From NCBI GenBank assembly GCA_031259665.1, contig JAIRLD010000005.1:1-29662 (forward strand): a stretch of 29,662 nt of DNA. The letters run 5' to 3'. Source of the DNA: Puniceicoccales bacterium. GTDB taxonomy: Bacteria > Verrucomicrobiota > Verrucomicrobiia > Opitutales > LL51. A program made the translations under genes and the position numbers. The notes under the pieces are model-generated. The model had not been told where the DNA came from and did not search any database. It saw nothing but the letters and a program-made list of their open reading frames with translations. Within the stretch, counting starts at the first letter, position 1. Each line of letters starts with the position of its first letter. This document shows positions 21,900 through 29,563 of the stretch, in pieces.

Positions 21900-22637
21900 A
21901 TGCGTTGGTGCTGCGAATGTCAGTACGATGGAACAGATTTTGATGGCTGGCAAAGTCAACCGAGCGGAAATACGATTCAAGATTTCATCGAAAAACGTCT
22001 GGCGGTTATTTTTGGAGAAAAGGTCCGTATCCATGGCAGCGGACGAACGGATGCCGGTGTCCATGCGCGGGGCCAGGTTTTTCACTTCGATGGCGATTGG
22101 TTCCATGGTCCCGAAAAATTACTCCGAGCCTTCCGTTCCGGATTGCCTTCGGGAATTCAAATAACAAATGTTCAGGAAATCAACGAAATCTTCCATGCAC
22201 GCTATTCCGTAAAAAAAAAGCGCTACATCTACCAATTTTACTTGGGCTACGCTTCGCCATTTGAGCGGCGCTACAAGTGGTCCATCGGCGAAAAAAACAT
22301 AGACCTCAAAAAAATGAATGATTTGGCTAATCACCTTCTGGGAGAACACGATTTTTCCGCATTTGGAGCCCTCCTTAACAATGGTTCCCAGGATAATCCT
22401 GTAAAAAAATTATATCAACTCTCTTTCTTTCTAAAAGATCGGAATTTACTACTCCAAACGGAAAGTAATGGCTATTTGTATAAAATGGTGCGTACCTTAG
22501 CCGCAACCCTCTTGGATGTCGGGCTCAAACGAATAACTACGAACTACGTCCTGGATTGCTTCCACCAAAAGATCCGTCACGAAAAAATTGTTACAGCTCC
22601 TCCTCAAGGATTATTTTTGGATAGAGTCTTCTATTAG
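21900..22637 (+). CDS. truA: tRNA pseudouridine(38-40) synthase
   Basis: 245 residues. It converts uridines 38-40 in the anticodon arm of many tRNAs to pseudouridine. Motifs: YDGTDFDGWQSQP (9-21), the catalytic GSGRTDAGVHA with Asp51, FHARYSVKKKRYIYQ, GEHDFSAFG and the C-terminal MVRTLAATLLDVG. Start ATG 21900 lies 9 nt after the lepB stop, with no visible ribosome site, so translation may depend on lepB. It ends the run that begins with tRNA-Leu and faces rnhB tail to tail. Confidence 0.95.
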   Translation: MRWCCECQYDGTDFDGWQSQPSGNTIQDFIEKRLAVIFGEKVRIHGSGRTDAGVHARGQVFHFDGDWFHGPEKLLRAFRSGLPSGIQITNVQEINEIFHARYSVKKKRYIYQFYLGYASPFERRYKWSIGEKNIDLKKMNDLANHLLGEHDFSAFGALLNNGSQDNPVKKLYQLSFFLKDRNLLLQTESNGYLYKMVRTLAATLLDVGLKRITTNYVLDCFHQKIRHEKIVTAPPQGLFLDRVFY

Positions 22638-22743
22638 ACTATTATCTCAAGCAAAGAATGTTTCGAAATTTTCATACTTCATTTTTGAACAGGGCTGCGC
22701 CTCCACCCTCACGCCTCTAGCCTTGTTTGGAGATTTAAACCTG

Positions 22744-23400
22744 TCAAGTATTTTTATCAGTCCTAAAAGTTTGAAACTTCTCGCAAAATGTTTTGCGATG
22801 AATGGGCGACAAACCGTAGCGTCCAATCGCAGCAATATGTGCAGCAGTTCCATAACCCTTATGTTTTTCAAACCCATATTGCGGATATTTTTTCCCAAAG
22901 GAATCCATGATGCGATCCCGAGTAACCTTAGCAATAATCGATGCCATCGCGATACAAAAACTTTTACTGTCTCCCTTAACAATTCCAAAATGCTGAAATT
23001 GCAAGTGTTTCAGCGGATTTCCATCGATAAGTACCTTGGTTCCCGGAGAAATGAGTCGCGCAATAACGTCACCCATCGCAACTGTCGTCGCTTCGAGAAT
23101 GTTAATTTTATCAATCATTTCATGTCCACGCGAAGCAATTGTAAATCGAATAAATCCCTGTTTCCGCAGTTCAAACAAATAGCGAAAGAGCGCCTCACGT
23201 TTTGCCGAAGATAATTTTTTAGAATCATCAACCCGGGATAATCGAGGAAAATTTGCAATTTGCTGCAAAAAATCATAACTAATCCTAGTTCCGCAAACAA
23301 TCACTGGCCCCGCCAATGGTCCACGACCCGCCTCATCTATACCTATTAAATGGGTACCATCGGCTAATATCTTTCGATCAAAGACAATGCGCTCGTTCAT
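22744..23400 (-). CDS. rnhB: Ribonuclease HII
   Basis: 218 residues from ATG 23400, chosen because GAAGG lies 4 nt before it. The enzyme cuts RNA in RNA-DNA hybrids and removes single ribonucleotides from DNA. Catalytic acids: Asp22 and Glu23 in GIDEAGRGPLAGPVIV, Asp126 in VLIDGNPL, and an Asp in KGDSKSFCIAMASIIAKVTR. VDDSKKLS (58-65) is also typical of the family. The C-terminus has HKGYGTAAHIAAIGRYGLSP. An in-frame extension upstream would run into palindrome cluster D and is rejected. Confidence 0.95.
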   Translation of the reverse strand: MNERIVFDRKILADGTHLIGIDEAGRGPLAGPVIVCGTRISYDFLQQIANFPRLSRVDDSKKLSSAKREALFRYLFELRKQGFIRFTIASRGHEMIDKINILEATTVAMGDVIARLISPGTKVLIDGNPLKHLQFQHFGIVKGDSKSFCIAMASIIAKVTRDRIMDSFGKKYPQYGFEKHKGYGTAAHIAAIGRYGLSPIHRKTFCEKFQTFRTDKNT

Positions 23401-23465
23401 AAAACCTTCACAGCCCATCGAAAAATAAAAACTTATCAATCCATTAATGAAATAAGGAAGCCACT

Positions 23466-23668
23466 TATGGGGCTCTGCCCCATACCCCACAAGGAGTCGT
23501 ACACTCCTTGACCTCTTTTCGCGGCCGAGCCCCCCGCGGCTACGCCGCGGGGGCTAAAAATTGATTTAGCGGTTTGATCCAGTGGCAATGCCCCTGGATC
23601 AAACCGCTAACCCAGGTCCAGGGGATGGCATCCCCTGGTCAGGGGTTACAATGGGAAGAATTCCCCTT
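23466..23668 (+). repeat. Palindrome cluster D (modules 1, 2, 3/4, 5, 6, 7 variant)
   Basis: Module 1 at 23466-23484 (TATGGGGC/GCCCCATA), module 2 at 23490-23510, a fused module in which the left end of module 3 (GCGGCCGAGC) runs into module 4 (23528-23555), module 5 at 23569-23607 (39 nt), module 6 at 23618-23638 (CCAGGGGATGGCATCCCCTGG would be 21 nt long) and a different last palindrome around 23651-23668 (GGGAAGAATTCCCC). That last palindrome is also found in cluster F instead of CTAAGGG...CCCTTAG. The cluster lies between the divergent rnhB and the large carboxykinase-like gene. Confidence 0.9.
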
Positions 23669-23689
23669 GCAAAACCACAAAAAAAATAG

Positions 23690-23717
23690 TTGAATTTTTA
23701 TTAATATTTTTTACGAT
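23690..23717 (+). promoter_or_regulatory. Promoter of the carboxykinase-like gene
   Basis: TTGAAT at 23690-23695 and TACGAT at 23712-23717, spaced 16 nt; the start codon at 23737 follows about 20 nt later, with GGA 5 nt before it. Confidence 0.45.
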
Positions 23718-23736
23718 TAAGTGAAATTGGAATATC

Positions 23737-26700
23737 ATGGAAATTCAGGATACATTGGGATACAATCGTGAAAATGAAAGTGCGATATTGAGTGATAAAG
23801 CTTTGCAGGAATACGTCAATTTGCGATTGATATCATTGGGATTAAACGGATGTAAAAAAGATCTCCCGATCACGAAAATTGCGGAACCTTTGCTAGCTTT
23901 AACCAATGATTTACGTCATTTATTACTCGACTACAACTGTCCAGCCGACCAACGAATTATTGATTTTTGCGAACGTTATTTTGAAGATTTATCGGCCAAT
24001 GAGAAGCACAATTGGATACCTCGCCACACATTTCTTTCCGATCGCCATGGTGTATCGCGGATGTTATCACTTCCCACCGATGCCGATGAATTTCATTCGG
24101 AACACATCGACAGCTATCGCATTTACCAGGGAATTTTGCATAATCCGAAGATTGATAAGCGGACCACCAAGGGAGTTTTTCACATTGTCGAAGGCGAATG
24201 GGCGGTACCGGTGGACAAAATCGAAGTTCCGAAGTTAACTTTTGTACGCTTACTCGCGCACGCCTGTCGTCCTCCTAAAAATATTTTGGAACTTCCATTT
24301 ACTGCAACACAGCGCAAGAAGGCTTACACCTTTGTTTCGGGTTATTTGAAGCCGATCATATGTCCTGCCGTTGAAGGTTATTGTCGGGAAAGGCGTATGG
24401 AAATTCGATTTTTCGTACCTGGATCGCTGGTTAATTTTTTAGACATGGCGGAGAGTATTTTTGGCAATGCCGGATCACCGATGTCTCCGAGAAACGATCC
24501 CGCAATGGATCCGGAAACCTGGACCGGTCATACGGGTTGTATCATCGTCGCCCCTCATCTGACTAAACTGACAAAGAAAGAACTCGGGTTACCCTACATT
24601 TCCGAGGCGACGGAACGGCAGAAAAATGAAAAGATGTGCTGGGAAAAGGATGATGAACTGTACCACGATGGACAGCCTTTCAAAGTCATGGTACGGGATA
24701 AAAGTGGTGTCATTATTTCGATTATCGCGGATAGTTACAATGGTTACGGTAAAAAAGAAATTAAAACGCAAATGAGCTATTCGGCTAATTTATTCGGACT
24801 CTGCGAAGAGGAACATTCTGGCGGTTCCTTAGCAAACCCACGCTACGATTTAGGCGACGACTTCAGGATGGATTACATCGAAAAATCTCAGCAACCCCTA
24901 GCTTTTTTGGCCAAACATTATAGCCAACAAATTGATTTTCGAAAGGAGGGGTATGGCATTGATCGGAAATTTCCAGATGTCATTTACGTTCCGGAAGACG
25001 CGCATTTTTCGAAGATCGATCAGACCATTAACTGGCAATATTGTGGAAAAGAAGGACAACTGCGAATCATTCCCAATTGGACTTATATCTTACCCAACGG
25101 ATACCAGGTCGAATTAAAGAAAGATCCTCGATCACAGCAATGGCAACTGATCGGTACCGTTGGCGAAGGTCTTTTTTGCCATAAACCGTCGACGGTTTCC
25201 GGTGGTGGCAAATCTGAAATTTCTAAGTCCATAGAGGATAATATTTCGACGGGTAGCTCCGTTGTCCACGATTTCGAAAAAGATTGCCTAGAGGTGGATA
25301 AAATTTTACAAATGAACTTCGACCACCGCTATAAAGATCCTGACTCAAAAAATCTTCCGATTCTCGACCGCAAGCGTACGCTAGGTTCCGTTATCCAGAT
25401 GTTTCAACAGAGCGATGATCATACCGACGCTTACAACGCTTGGCTGCAAACAGTTCCTTCCAACGTCAAAGAATTGATCTATATACTCAAATTGCATTAC
25501 CGCGAAGGTTGGGGTAAGAATTGGAAAAAACATTTTTCCGTAGATCTCGTCAACGGAGTAACGGGCCACGAATTGAAGTACCTAAACCAAAAAATCGTAG
25601 CCCATTACCTGCGCATCGGTCTGCGTTCAGACCACTCCTGGAATATGTTTTCCCTGCGCGAGGACTTTTATGCGTCACGAAAAATTTCCATGGAAGACGA
25701 TATTACGGCGAGCGTAACCGTTCCTATAAAACATTTAAAACAACTAAAAAAGTCCTACGATTCGGTAAAGTTTGTGGAAAATTGCGAATATCGGCTTTAT
25801 CAACGCCCCGACGATGCCATTGAACCGGGATATGACCACGAAGCGGAATCCGATATAACTTTGCCCGATTCCTTTATCTGCAATTACCAGCCGCTGACGA
25901 AGGCCGATGTCCAGCGAATCGTCGACGATAGCATAAAATTTTCAAGGTATACGCCCGTCATGCAGGAATTTTTATTGAAATTTTTACACGACAAATGCGC
26001 ACCCACGTACGTCGTTTGCCCCTCCCACCAACGAATTATGTCGAACGGCAAGTTGAGTAGCAATATGCGTTATTTGCAGGCGCGAAAGGATATCACCCAA
26101 CGGCGTTTTATGCACATTACGGAAATGGGAATGCGCCTTGCCCGCGGAATCCAACCAATCAATCCGCTGTACTACGCCGTAGACGCGGTCATCGCCGGCC
26201 GTCGAAATAATGCGCCGGAAGAGGGGATCAAACCCCTATCGGTTCACAATCCCTTGCACTATTTTGAATGGCCCGAGCTGTTTATGGAGTTCGCTTCCAA
26301 TATGACTGGGAAATCACCATCGACGACGGGTGCCGGTCTGGAAGGCGTTATGACAAAGGCTCCCTTCAACGCATTAACCCAGATCATCGATTTGAATAAC
26401 GCATTTCTGAGTTTCGTCGTCAGTGGGTACCAGGGCTTCATTTCTTCAGCGGGTATGATTGGGCCGCATATCAAGGTGGGCCACGATATCTCTTACCTCA
26501 TTCCCGAAATCTTTAGCCGCATGAAACCGGAGGAACGGGAGCCAAAATTTCTAATCGAGAATGGTTATCTGGAAAAATGTCAGGATTTTAATTACAAAGG
26601 CCAAAAAGTAGAAGCAAGCCGATTGGGTTATCGCATTAATCGAAAATTTACAACAACATTCTTTGGACGCATCTTAACTTCACCGGAAACGGTCTTCCCC

Positions 26701-27171
26701 GACGAAATGCTCCAACCGGAAAAACAAAGTATGGAAATTTTTGCAGACAGTATGACAAATATTGTAGATGCACACCGTCGGGCAGCATTGCGATTCTTCG
26801 AAGATCAAACCATAGATGGCGCTTGTTTGCCAATGAAAGCCCTACTGTATATCATGGCCCACGGCGATTACGAAGGCATGAAACTTGACTCACCAGAATT
26901 TCGCCAGCTATTCGATCGGAAAACAATCTTGGAAAGCGATTGGTATCGGGAACGTTTGAGCGTATGCCAAAAAATTCATGTCCACCACCTGCGCCGCTGC
27001 GTACGCCATATGAAAGAATTCGCAAAAAAAGAATCCAACCGAGAACATGTCTACTCCATGCACATTCGCCGGCGCATCTTGGATTGCCAAGTACGCTTGA
27101 AATATATCAGCTCCGATGCTTACCTGCATGATTTACATGGAACCATTGGCGCTGATCCCATGGTAGTATGA
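23737..27171 (+). CDS. Probable pyrophosphate-dependent PEP carboxykinase
   Basis: 1144 residues, soluble, no signal peptide. Length and several blocks fit my memory of the PPi-type PEP carboxykinases of Propionibacterium and Entamoeba (about 1100-1150 residues, EC 4.1.1.38), which convert oxaloacetate and pyrophosphate to PEP, phosphate and CO2. The blocks are KGVFHIVEGEWAVPVDKIEV (147-166), EIRFFVPGS, FGNAGSPMSPRNDP, TGHTGCIIVAPHLTKLTKKE (263-282), CEEEHSGGSLANPRYD and a P-loop-like GGGKSEISKS (489-498). This is recognition by eye, not a search. If wrong, it is still a conserved large cytoplasmic enzyme. Alone in its transcription unit, with clusters D and E on either side. It would save ATP or GTP in central metabolism. 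Confidence 0.65.
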   Translation: MEIQDTLGYNRENESAILSDKALQEYVNLRLISLGLNGCKKDLPITKIAEPLLALTNDLRHLLLDYNCPADQRIIDFCERYFEDLSANEKHNWIPRHTFLSDRHGVSRMLSLPTDADEFHSEHIDSYRIYQGILHNPKIDKRTTKGVFHIVEGEWAVPVDKIEVPKLTFVRLLAHACRPPKNILELPFTATQRKKAYTFVSGYLKPIICPAVEGYCRERRMEIRFFVPGSLVNFLDMAESIFGNAGSPMSPRNDPAMDPETWTGHTGCIIVAPHLTKLTKKELGLPYISEATERQKNEKMCWEKDDELYHDGQPFKVMVRDKSGVIISIIADSYNGYGKKEIKTQMSYSANLFGLCEEEHSGGSLANPRYDLGDDFRMDYIEKSQQPLAFLAKHYSQQIDFRKEGYGIDRKFPDVIYVPEDAHFSKIDQTINWQYCGKEGQLRIIPNWTYILPNGYQVELKKDPRSQQWQLIGTVGEGLFCHKPSTVSGGGKSEISKSIEDNISTGSSVVHDFEKDCLEVDKILQMNFDHRYKDPDSKNLPILDRKRTLGSVIQMFQQSDDHTDAYNAWLQTVPSNVKELIYILKLHYREGWGKNWKKHFSVDLVNGVTGHELKYLNQKIVAHYLRIGLRSDHSWNMFSLREDFYASRKISMEDDITASVTVPIKHLKQLKKSYDSVKFVENCEYRLYQRPDDAIEPGYDHEAESDITLPDSFICNYQPLTKADVQRIVDDSIKFSRYTPVMQEFLLKFLHDKCAPTYVVCPSHQRIMSNGKLSSNMRYLQARKDITQRRFMHITEMGMRLARGIQPINPLYYAVDAVIAGRRNNAPEEGIKPLSVHNPLHYFEWPELFMEFASNMTGKSPSTTGAGLEGVMTKAPFNALTQIIDLNNAFLSFVVSGYQGFISSAGMIGPHIKVGHDISYLIPEIFSRMKPEEREPKFLIENGYLEKCQDFNYKGQKVEASRLGYRINRKFTTTFFGRILTSPETVFPDEMLQPEKQSMEIFADSMTNIVDAHRRAALRFFEDQTIDGACLPMKALLYIMAHGDYEGMKLDSPEFRQLFDRKTILESDWYRERLSVCQKIHVHHLRRCVRHMKEFAKKESNREHVYSMHIRRRILDCQVRLKYISSDAYLHDLHGTIGADPMVV

Positions 27172-27181
27172 GGGATAATCG

Positions 27182-27437
27182 GAGGGCACTGCCCTCTGGA
27201 TTCCCACAAGGAGGCTTAGCCCCTTGACCTCTTCTTACGGTCGAGCCTTGCGTAAATTGCGCAGGGCTCAGCCGTAAGGTCAAATTAGCCCCCCGCGGCG
27301 TAGCCGCGGGGGCTAAAAAGTTTTCTCTTTTTTGACCTTAGCGGTTTGATCCAGTGGCGATGCCACCGGATCAATCCGCAAACCCAGGTCCAGGGGATGG
27401 ATCCCCTGGCAAGGATTCTAAGGGCGCGGAGCCCTTA
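27182..27437 (+). repeat. Palindrome cluster E (modules 1-7 in forward order)
   Basis: Module 1 variant GAGGGCACTGCCCTC at 27182-27196, module 2 at 27207-27226 (imperfect), module 3 at 27237-27275 (39 nt, ends ACGG/CCGT), module 4 at 27286-27315 (TAGCCCCC/GGGGGCTA), module 5 at 27341-27379 (39 nt), module 6 at 27390-27409 and module 7 at 27418-27437 (CTAAGGG/CCCTTA). It fills the gap between two convergent genes and supplies the last codons of the PAP2 gene. Confidence 0.92.
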
Positions 27438-27933
27438 ATGGTGTCACAAATAATTTATTGACGAAAAATGCGATAAAAAATCCCACAATAACATCTCGCC
27501 AGTGGTGATACTGGCCATAGATGCGGCTATAGGCAGCTAAACCGGCAAACACAAGTGTTGGAATTCCCCATTTCCAGCCATAGCGCTTGGACAAAAAAAG
27601 TGCACCTTGGAACGAGCAGGAAGTATGTCCTGAGGGAAAAGATTTTGTTCCTCCGGAGGGCCGAATACCGATTTCCATGTGATAGGTTGCCCATTTTATG
27701 GCATGAGTGATCAAGGCCGTCACCAAACCGGTATACAAAAATTGTTTAATTCCCGCTGTATCTTTTCTGATCAGGCTAATGTAACAGCCAACACACGGGA
27801 TAACAATCTGCAAAAGATTCCCGATTATTACAAACATTTCTCTTTCATGCCAGGCGCCGTTAATAAGTGCCAAAAGAAAAATTAAACAAAACAACAATAA
27901 GCCCAACAAAACCCTATACACAATGACCTTCAT
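27418..27933 (-). CDS. PAP2 superfamily membrane phosphatase
   Basis: 171 residues with about five membrane spans. The three phosphatase motifs are complete: K80 to RP (KWATYHMEIGIRP, 80-92), PSGH (100-103) and SRIYGQYHHWRD (136-147, form SRxxxxxHxxxD). Such enzymes remove phosphate from lipids such as undecaprenyl pyrophosphate, phosphatidate or lipid A; the substrate is not clear from sequence. The last six codons and the stop (LRAPRP and TAG) are made by module 7 of cluster E, so the original C-terminus may have been replaced. Its partner across the cluster is the carboxykinase-like gene, in tail-to-tail arrangement. Confidence 0.92.
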   Translation of the reverse strand: MKVIVYRVLLGLLLFCLIFLLALINGAWHEREMFVIIGNLLQIVIPCVGCYISLIRKDTAGIKQFLYTGLVTALITHAIKWATYHMEIGIRPSGGTKSFPSGHTSCSFQGALFLSKRYGWKWGIPTLVFAGLAAYSRIYGQYHHWRDVIVGFFIAFFVNKLFVTPLRAPRP

Positions 27934-27978
27934 GCTTTGAGAAAAACACCGATGATAAAGAGCGCGTCAAGCACAAAA

Positions 27979-28055
27979 TGGCGGGATGGACGGGACTCGA
28001 ACCCGCGACCTCCTGCGTGACAGGCAGGCGCTCTAACCAATTGAGCTACCACCCC
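27979..28055 (-). tRNA. tRNA-Asp (anticodon GTC), CCA encoded
   Basis: On the minus strand: acceptor GGGGTGG/CCATCCC with one G-U pair, D arm GCTC/GAGC, anticodon arm CCTGC-CTGTCAC-GCAGG, T arm GCGGG-TTCGAGT-CCCGT, discriminator G, CCA at 27981-27979. It is 46 nt upstream of the PAP2 gene on the same strand. Confidence 0.97.
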
Positions 28056-28230
28056 CGGTGGATCGCAATCTAGGGGGCTGAGTATCTCTGTCAAGCTTTG
28101 ACTTAAAAATCCCATGGAATATACTGATACTGAGCTCAAAAATTTCTGTATATCGGTTTTTATTCGTGAAAAATTAAACAAAAACAACAAAACCCTCAAA
28201 AGTTATTGCCTAATCAAAGGAACCTCCCTA

Positions 28231-28248
28231 ATGATTTATCCATGGTAA
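28231..28248 (+). other. Five-codon leader frame overlapping the kinase start
   Basis: ATG ATT TAT CCA TGG TAA reads MIYPW. AAAGGA at 28216-28221 is 9 nt before its ATG, a good ribosome site. Its last codons overlap the ATG of the histidine kinase (28242), which has no ribosome site of its own. Translation of the kinase may therefore be coupled to this tiny frame. Confidence 0.35.
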
Positions 28249-29093
28249 AGTGTATTCCTCCTCTATTTTTCTTATTCTACGGTGTGACCATTAGTTTTTT
28301 GCTGTTATGGAACGTAAGTCCCATGATTACGCTTATCATATCGGTATTATTTTTATGGAAATTTTATTATTTTCACCGGAAATGCCTGAGAAGATTTGTA
28401 GTGCAAGTGGATACGCTTTGTGAAATTGCTCAAGCGCGGGGGATTTTTATGAACGTAGCTTCCCACGAGTTACGCAATCCGATGGCAACCATTTATTCCT
28501 CCGTTGATCTTTTAGAAAATTATCCTCAGAGTCTTAACGATAAGGAAAAAGCTCGTCTTTTCGAAAACATCCGAAAAAACATCCGCCGTATGACAAAAAT
28601 GATGGATGACATTGTTACCATAGGTAGGTTACAACACAAACAAATTTTTTGTCATCCTGAAGAAATTGACGTTTTATCGTTATGTACGACAATTTGTGAA
28701 ACATTGGAACCGGAAAAGCAACGCATTGAAATAATAATGGATGCACAGTTACCGGAAACGCTTAGGGTAGATCCATCGCTTATCGATCTTATACTGAGTA
28801 ATCTTTTGAGCAATGCATTGAAGTATTCCGATCAATCGGTTAAACTTTATATAAAATTTAGGAATAATTTTTTGATTTTCGACGTCGTAGACCGAGGTAT
28901 TGGAATTCCCATGGATGAGATCAAAAAATTGTCACAATTATTCGGTCGTTGTTCCAACACGGGGACACGAAAAGGGATTGGTGTTGGTATGTTTTTGGTA
29001 TCGCACTGTGTAAAATTACATCGAGGGAAACTGCAGATACATTCCCAAACGAGCCAGGGAACCCATTTCAGAGTAACTCTTCCCCTATCCTAA
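28242..29093 (+). CDS. Membrane histidine kinase without a sensor domain
   Basis: 283 residues from ATG 28242. Two adjacent membrane spans (about 6-22 and 27-44) with hardly any loop between them, then a short helix and the dimerisation domain with the phosphorylated His75 (VASHELRNPMATIYSS). The ATPase domain is complete: N box NLLSNALKYS, G1 DRGIGIP, F region QLFGRCSNTG, G2 GIGVGMFLV and the end GTHFRVTLPLS. It has no periplasmic, PAS or GAF domain, so it may sense the membrane itself or a partner. It overlaps the receiver gene by 1 nt (TAATG). A TTG at 28206 would be an alternative start. Confidence 0.92.
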   Translation: MVKCIPPLFFLFYGVTISFLLLWNVSPMITLIISVLFLWKFYYFHRKCLRRFVVQVDTLCEIAQARGIFMNVASHELRNPMATIYSSVDLLENYPQSLNDKEKARLFENIRKNIRRMTKMMDDIVTIGRLQHKQIFCHPEEIDVLSLCTTICETLEPEKQRIEIIMDAQLPETLRVDPSLIDLILSNLLSNALKYSDQSVKLYIKFRNNFLIFDVVDRGIGIPMDEIKKLSQLFGRCSNTGTRKGIGVGMFLVSHCVKLHRGKLQIHSQTSQGTHFRVTLPLS

Positions 29094-29563
29094 TGGCTAA
29101 AATACTGCTCATTGAAGATGATTTTTCGTTCCAATTTACCCTCAAAAAGTTACTGGAATGTTTTGGATATACGGTAATTGTTGCCGACAACGGCAATGAT
29201 GGTCTTACGCAACACTGGAAAAATTCATCGATAGATATTATTATTTGCGATGTCGATATGCCTTTACTCGACGGGTTTCAGTTTTTACAGCACTTACAAC
29301 AAAGCGGTAAAAAGCTTCCTGCATTTGCTTTTATTTCGGCCTATCTTGACGAAGCAATCATTCAGAAGATGGATTCTTTAGGGGCCGATTGCGTCATAAA
29401 GAAACCTGTGGATCAGGAAATTTTAAAAATAATTCTCTTTGCGCTTCGCATGAAACGTCAAGCGAGATTGAGGCACATTCGTCCCTCCTCCAGAATTGAT
29501 AATCCTACGGCAGAGCCCCATATTAAGCAAGGCAAGGGGAATTCTTCCCCTGGTAACCCTTGA
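29093..29563 (+). CDS. Single-domain response regulator
   Basis: 156 residues, start ATG 29093 overlapping the kinase stop. A receiver domain (1-120) with acidic pocket Glu8-Asp9-Asp10, phospho-acceptor Asp53 (IICDVDMPLLDG), Ser82 (AFISAY) and Lys104 (IKKPVD). No output domain follows; the tail is basic (RMKRQARLRHIRPSSR) and then changes to KQGKGNSSPGNP, which is encoded by palindrome cluster F. The regulator therefore probably works by protein contact, as CheY and Spo0F do, or its original C-terminus was lost when the repeat arrived. It forms a two-component pair with the kinase. Confidence 0.92.
   Translation: MAKILLIEDDFSFQFTLKKLLECFGYTVIVADNGNDGLTQHWKNSSIDIIICDVDMPLLDGFQFLQHLQQSGKKLPAFAFISAYLDEAIIQKMDSLGADCVIKKPVDQEILKIILFALRMKRQARLRHIRPSSRIDNPTAEPHIKQGKGNSSPGNP

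Noticed and set aside
23401..23490. Upstream extension of rnhB
   Set aside because: The added residues come from module 1 of cluster D; the SD-supported ATG at 23400 gives the normal family length.
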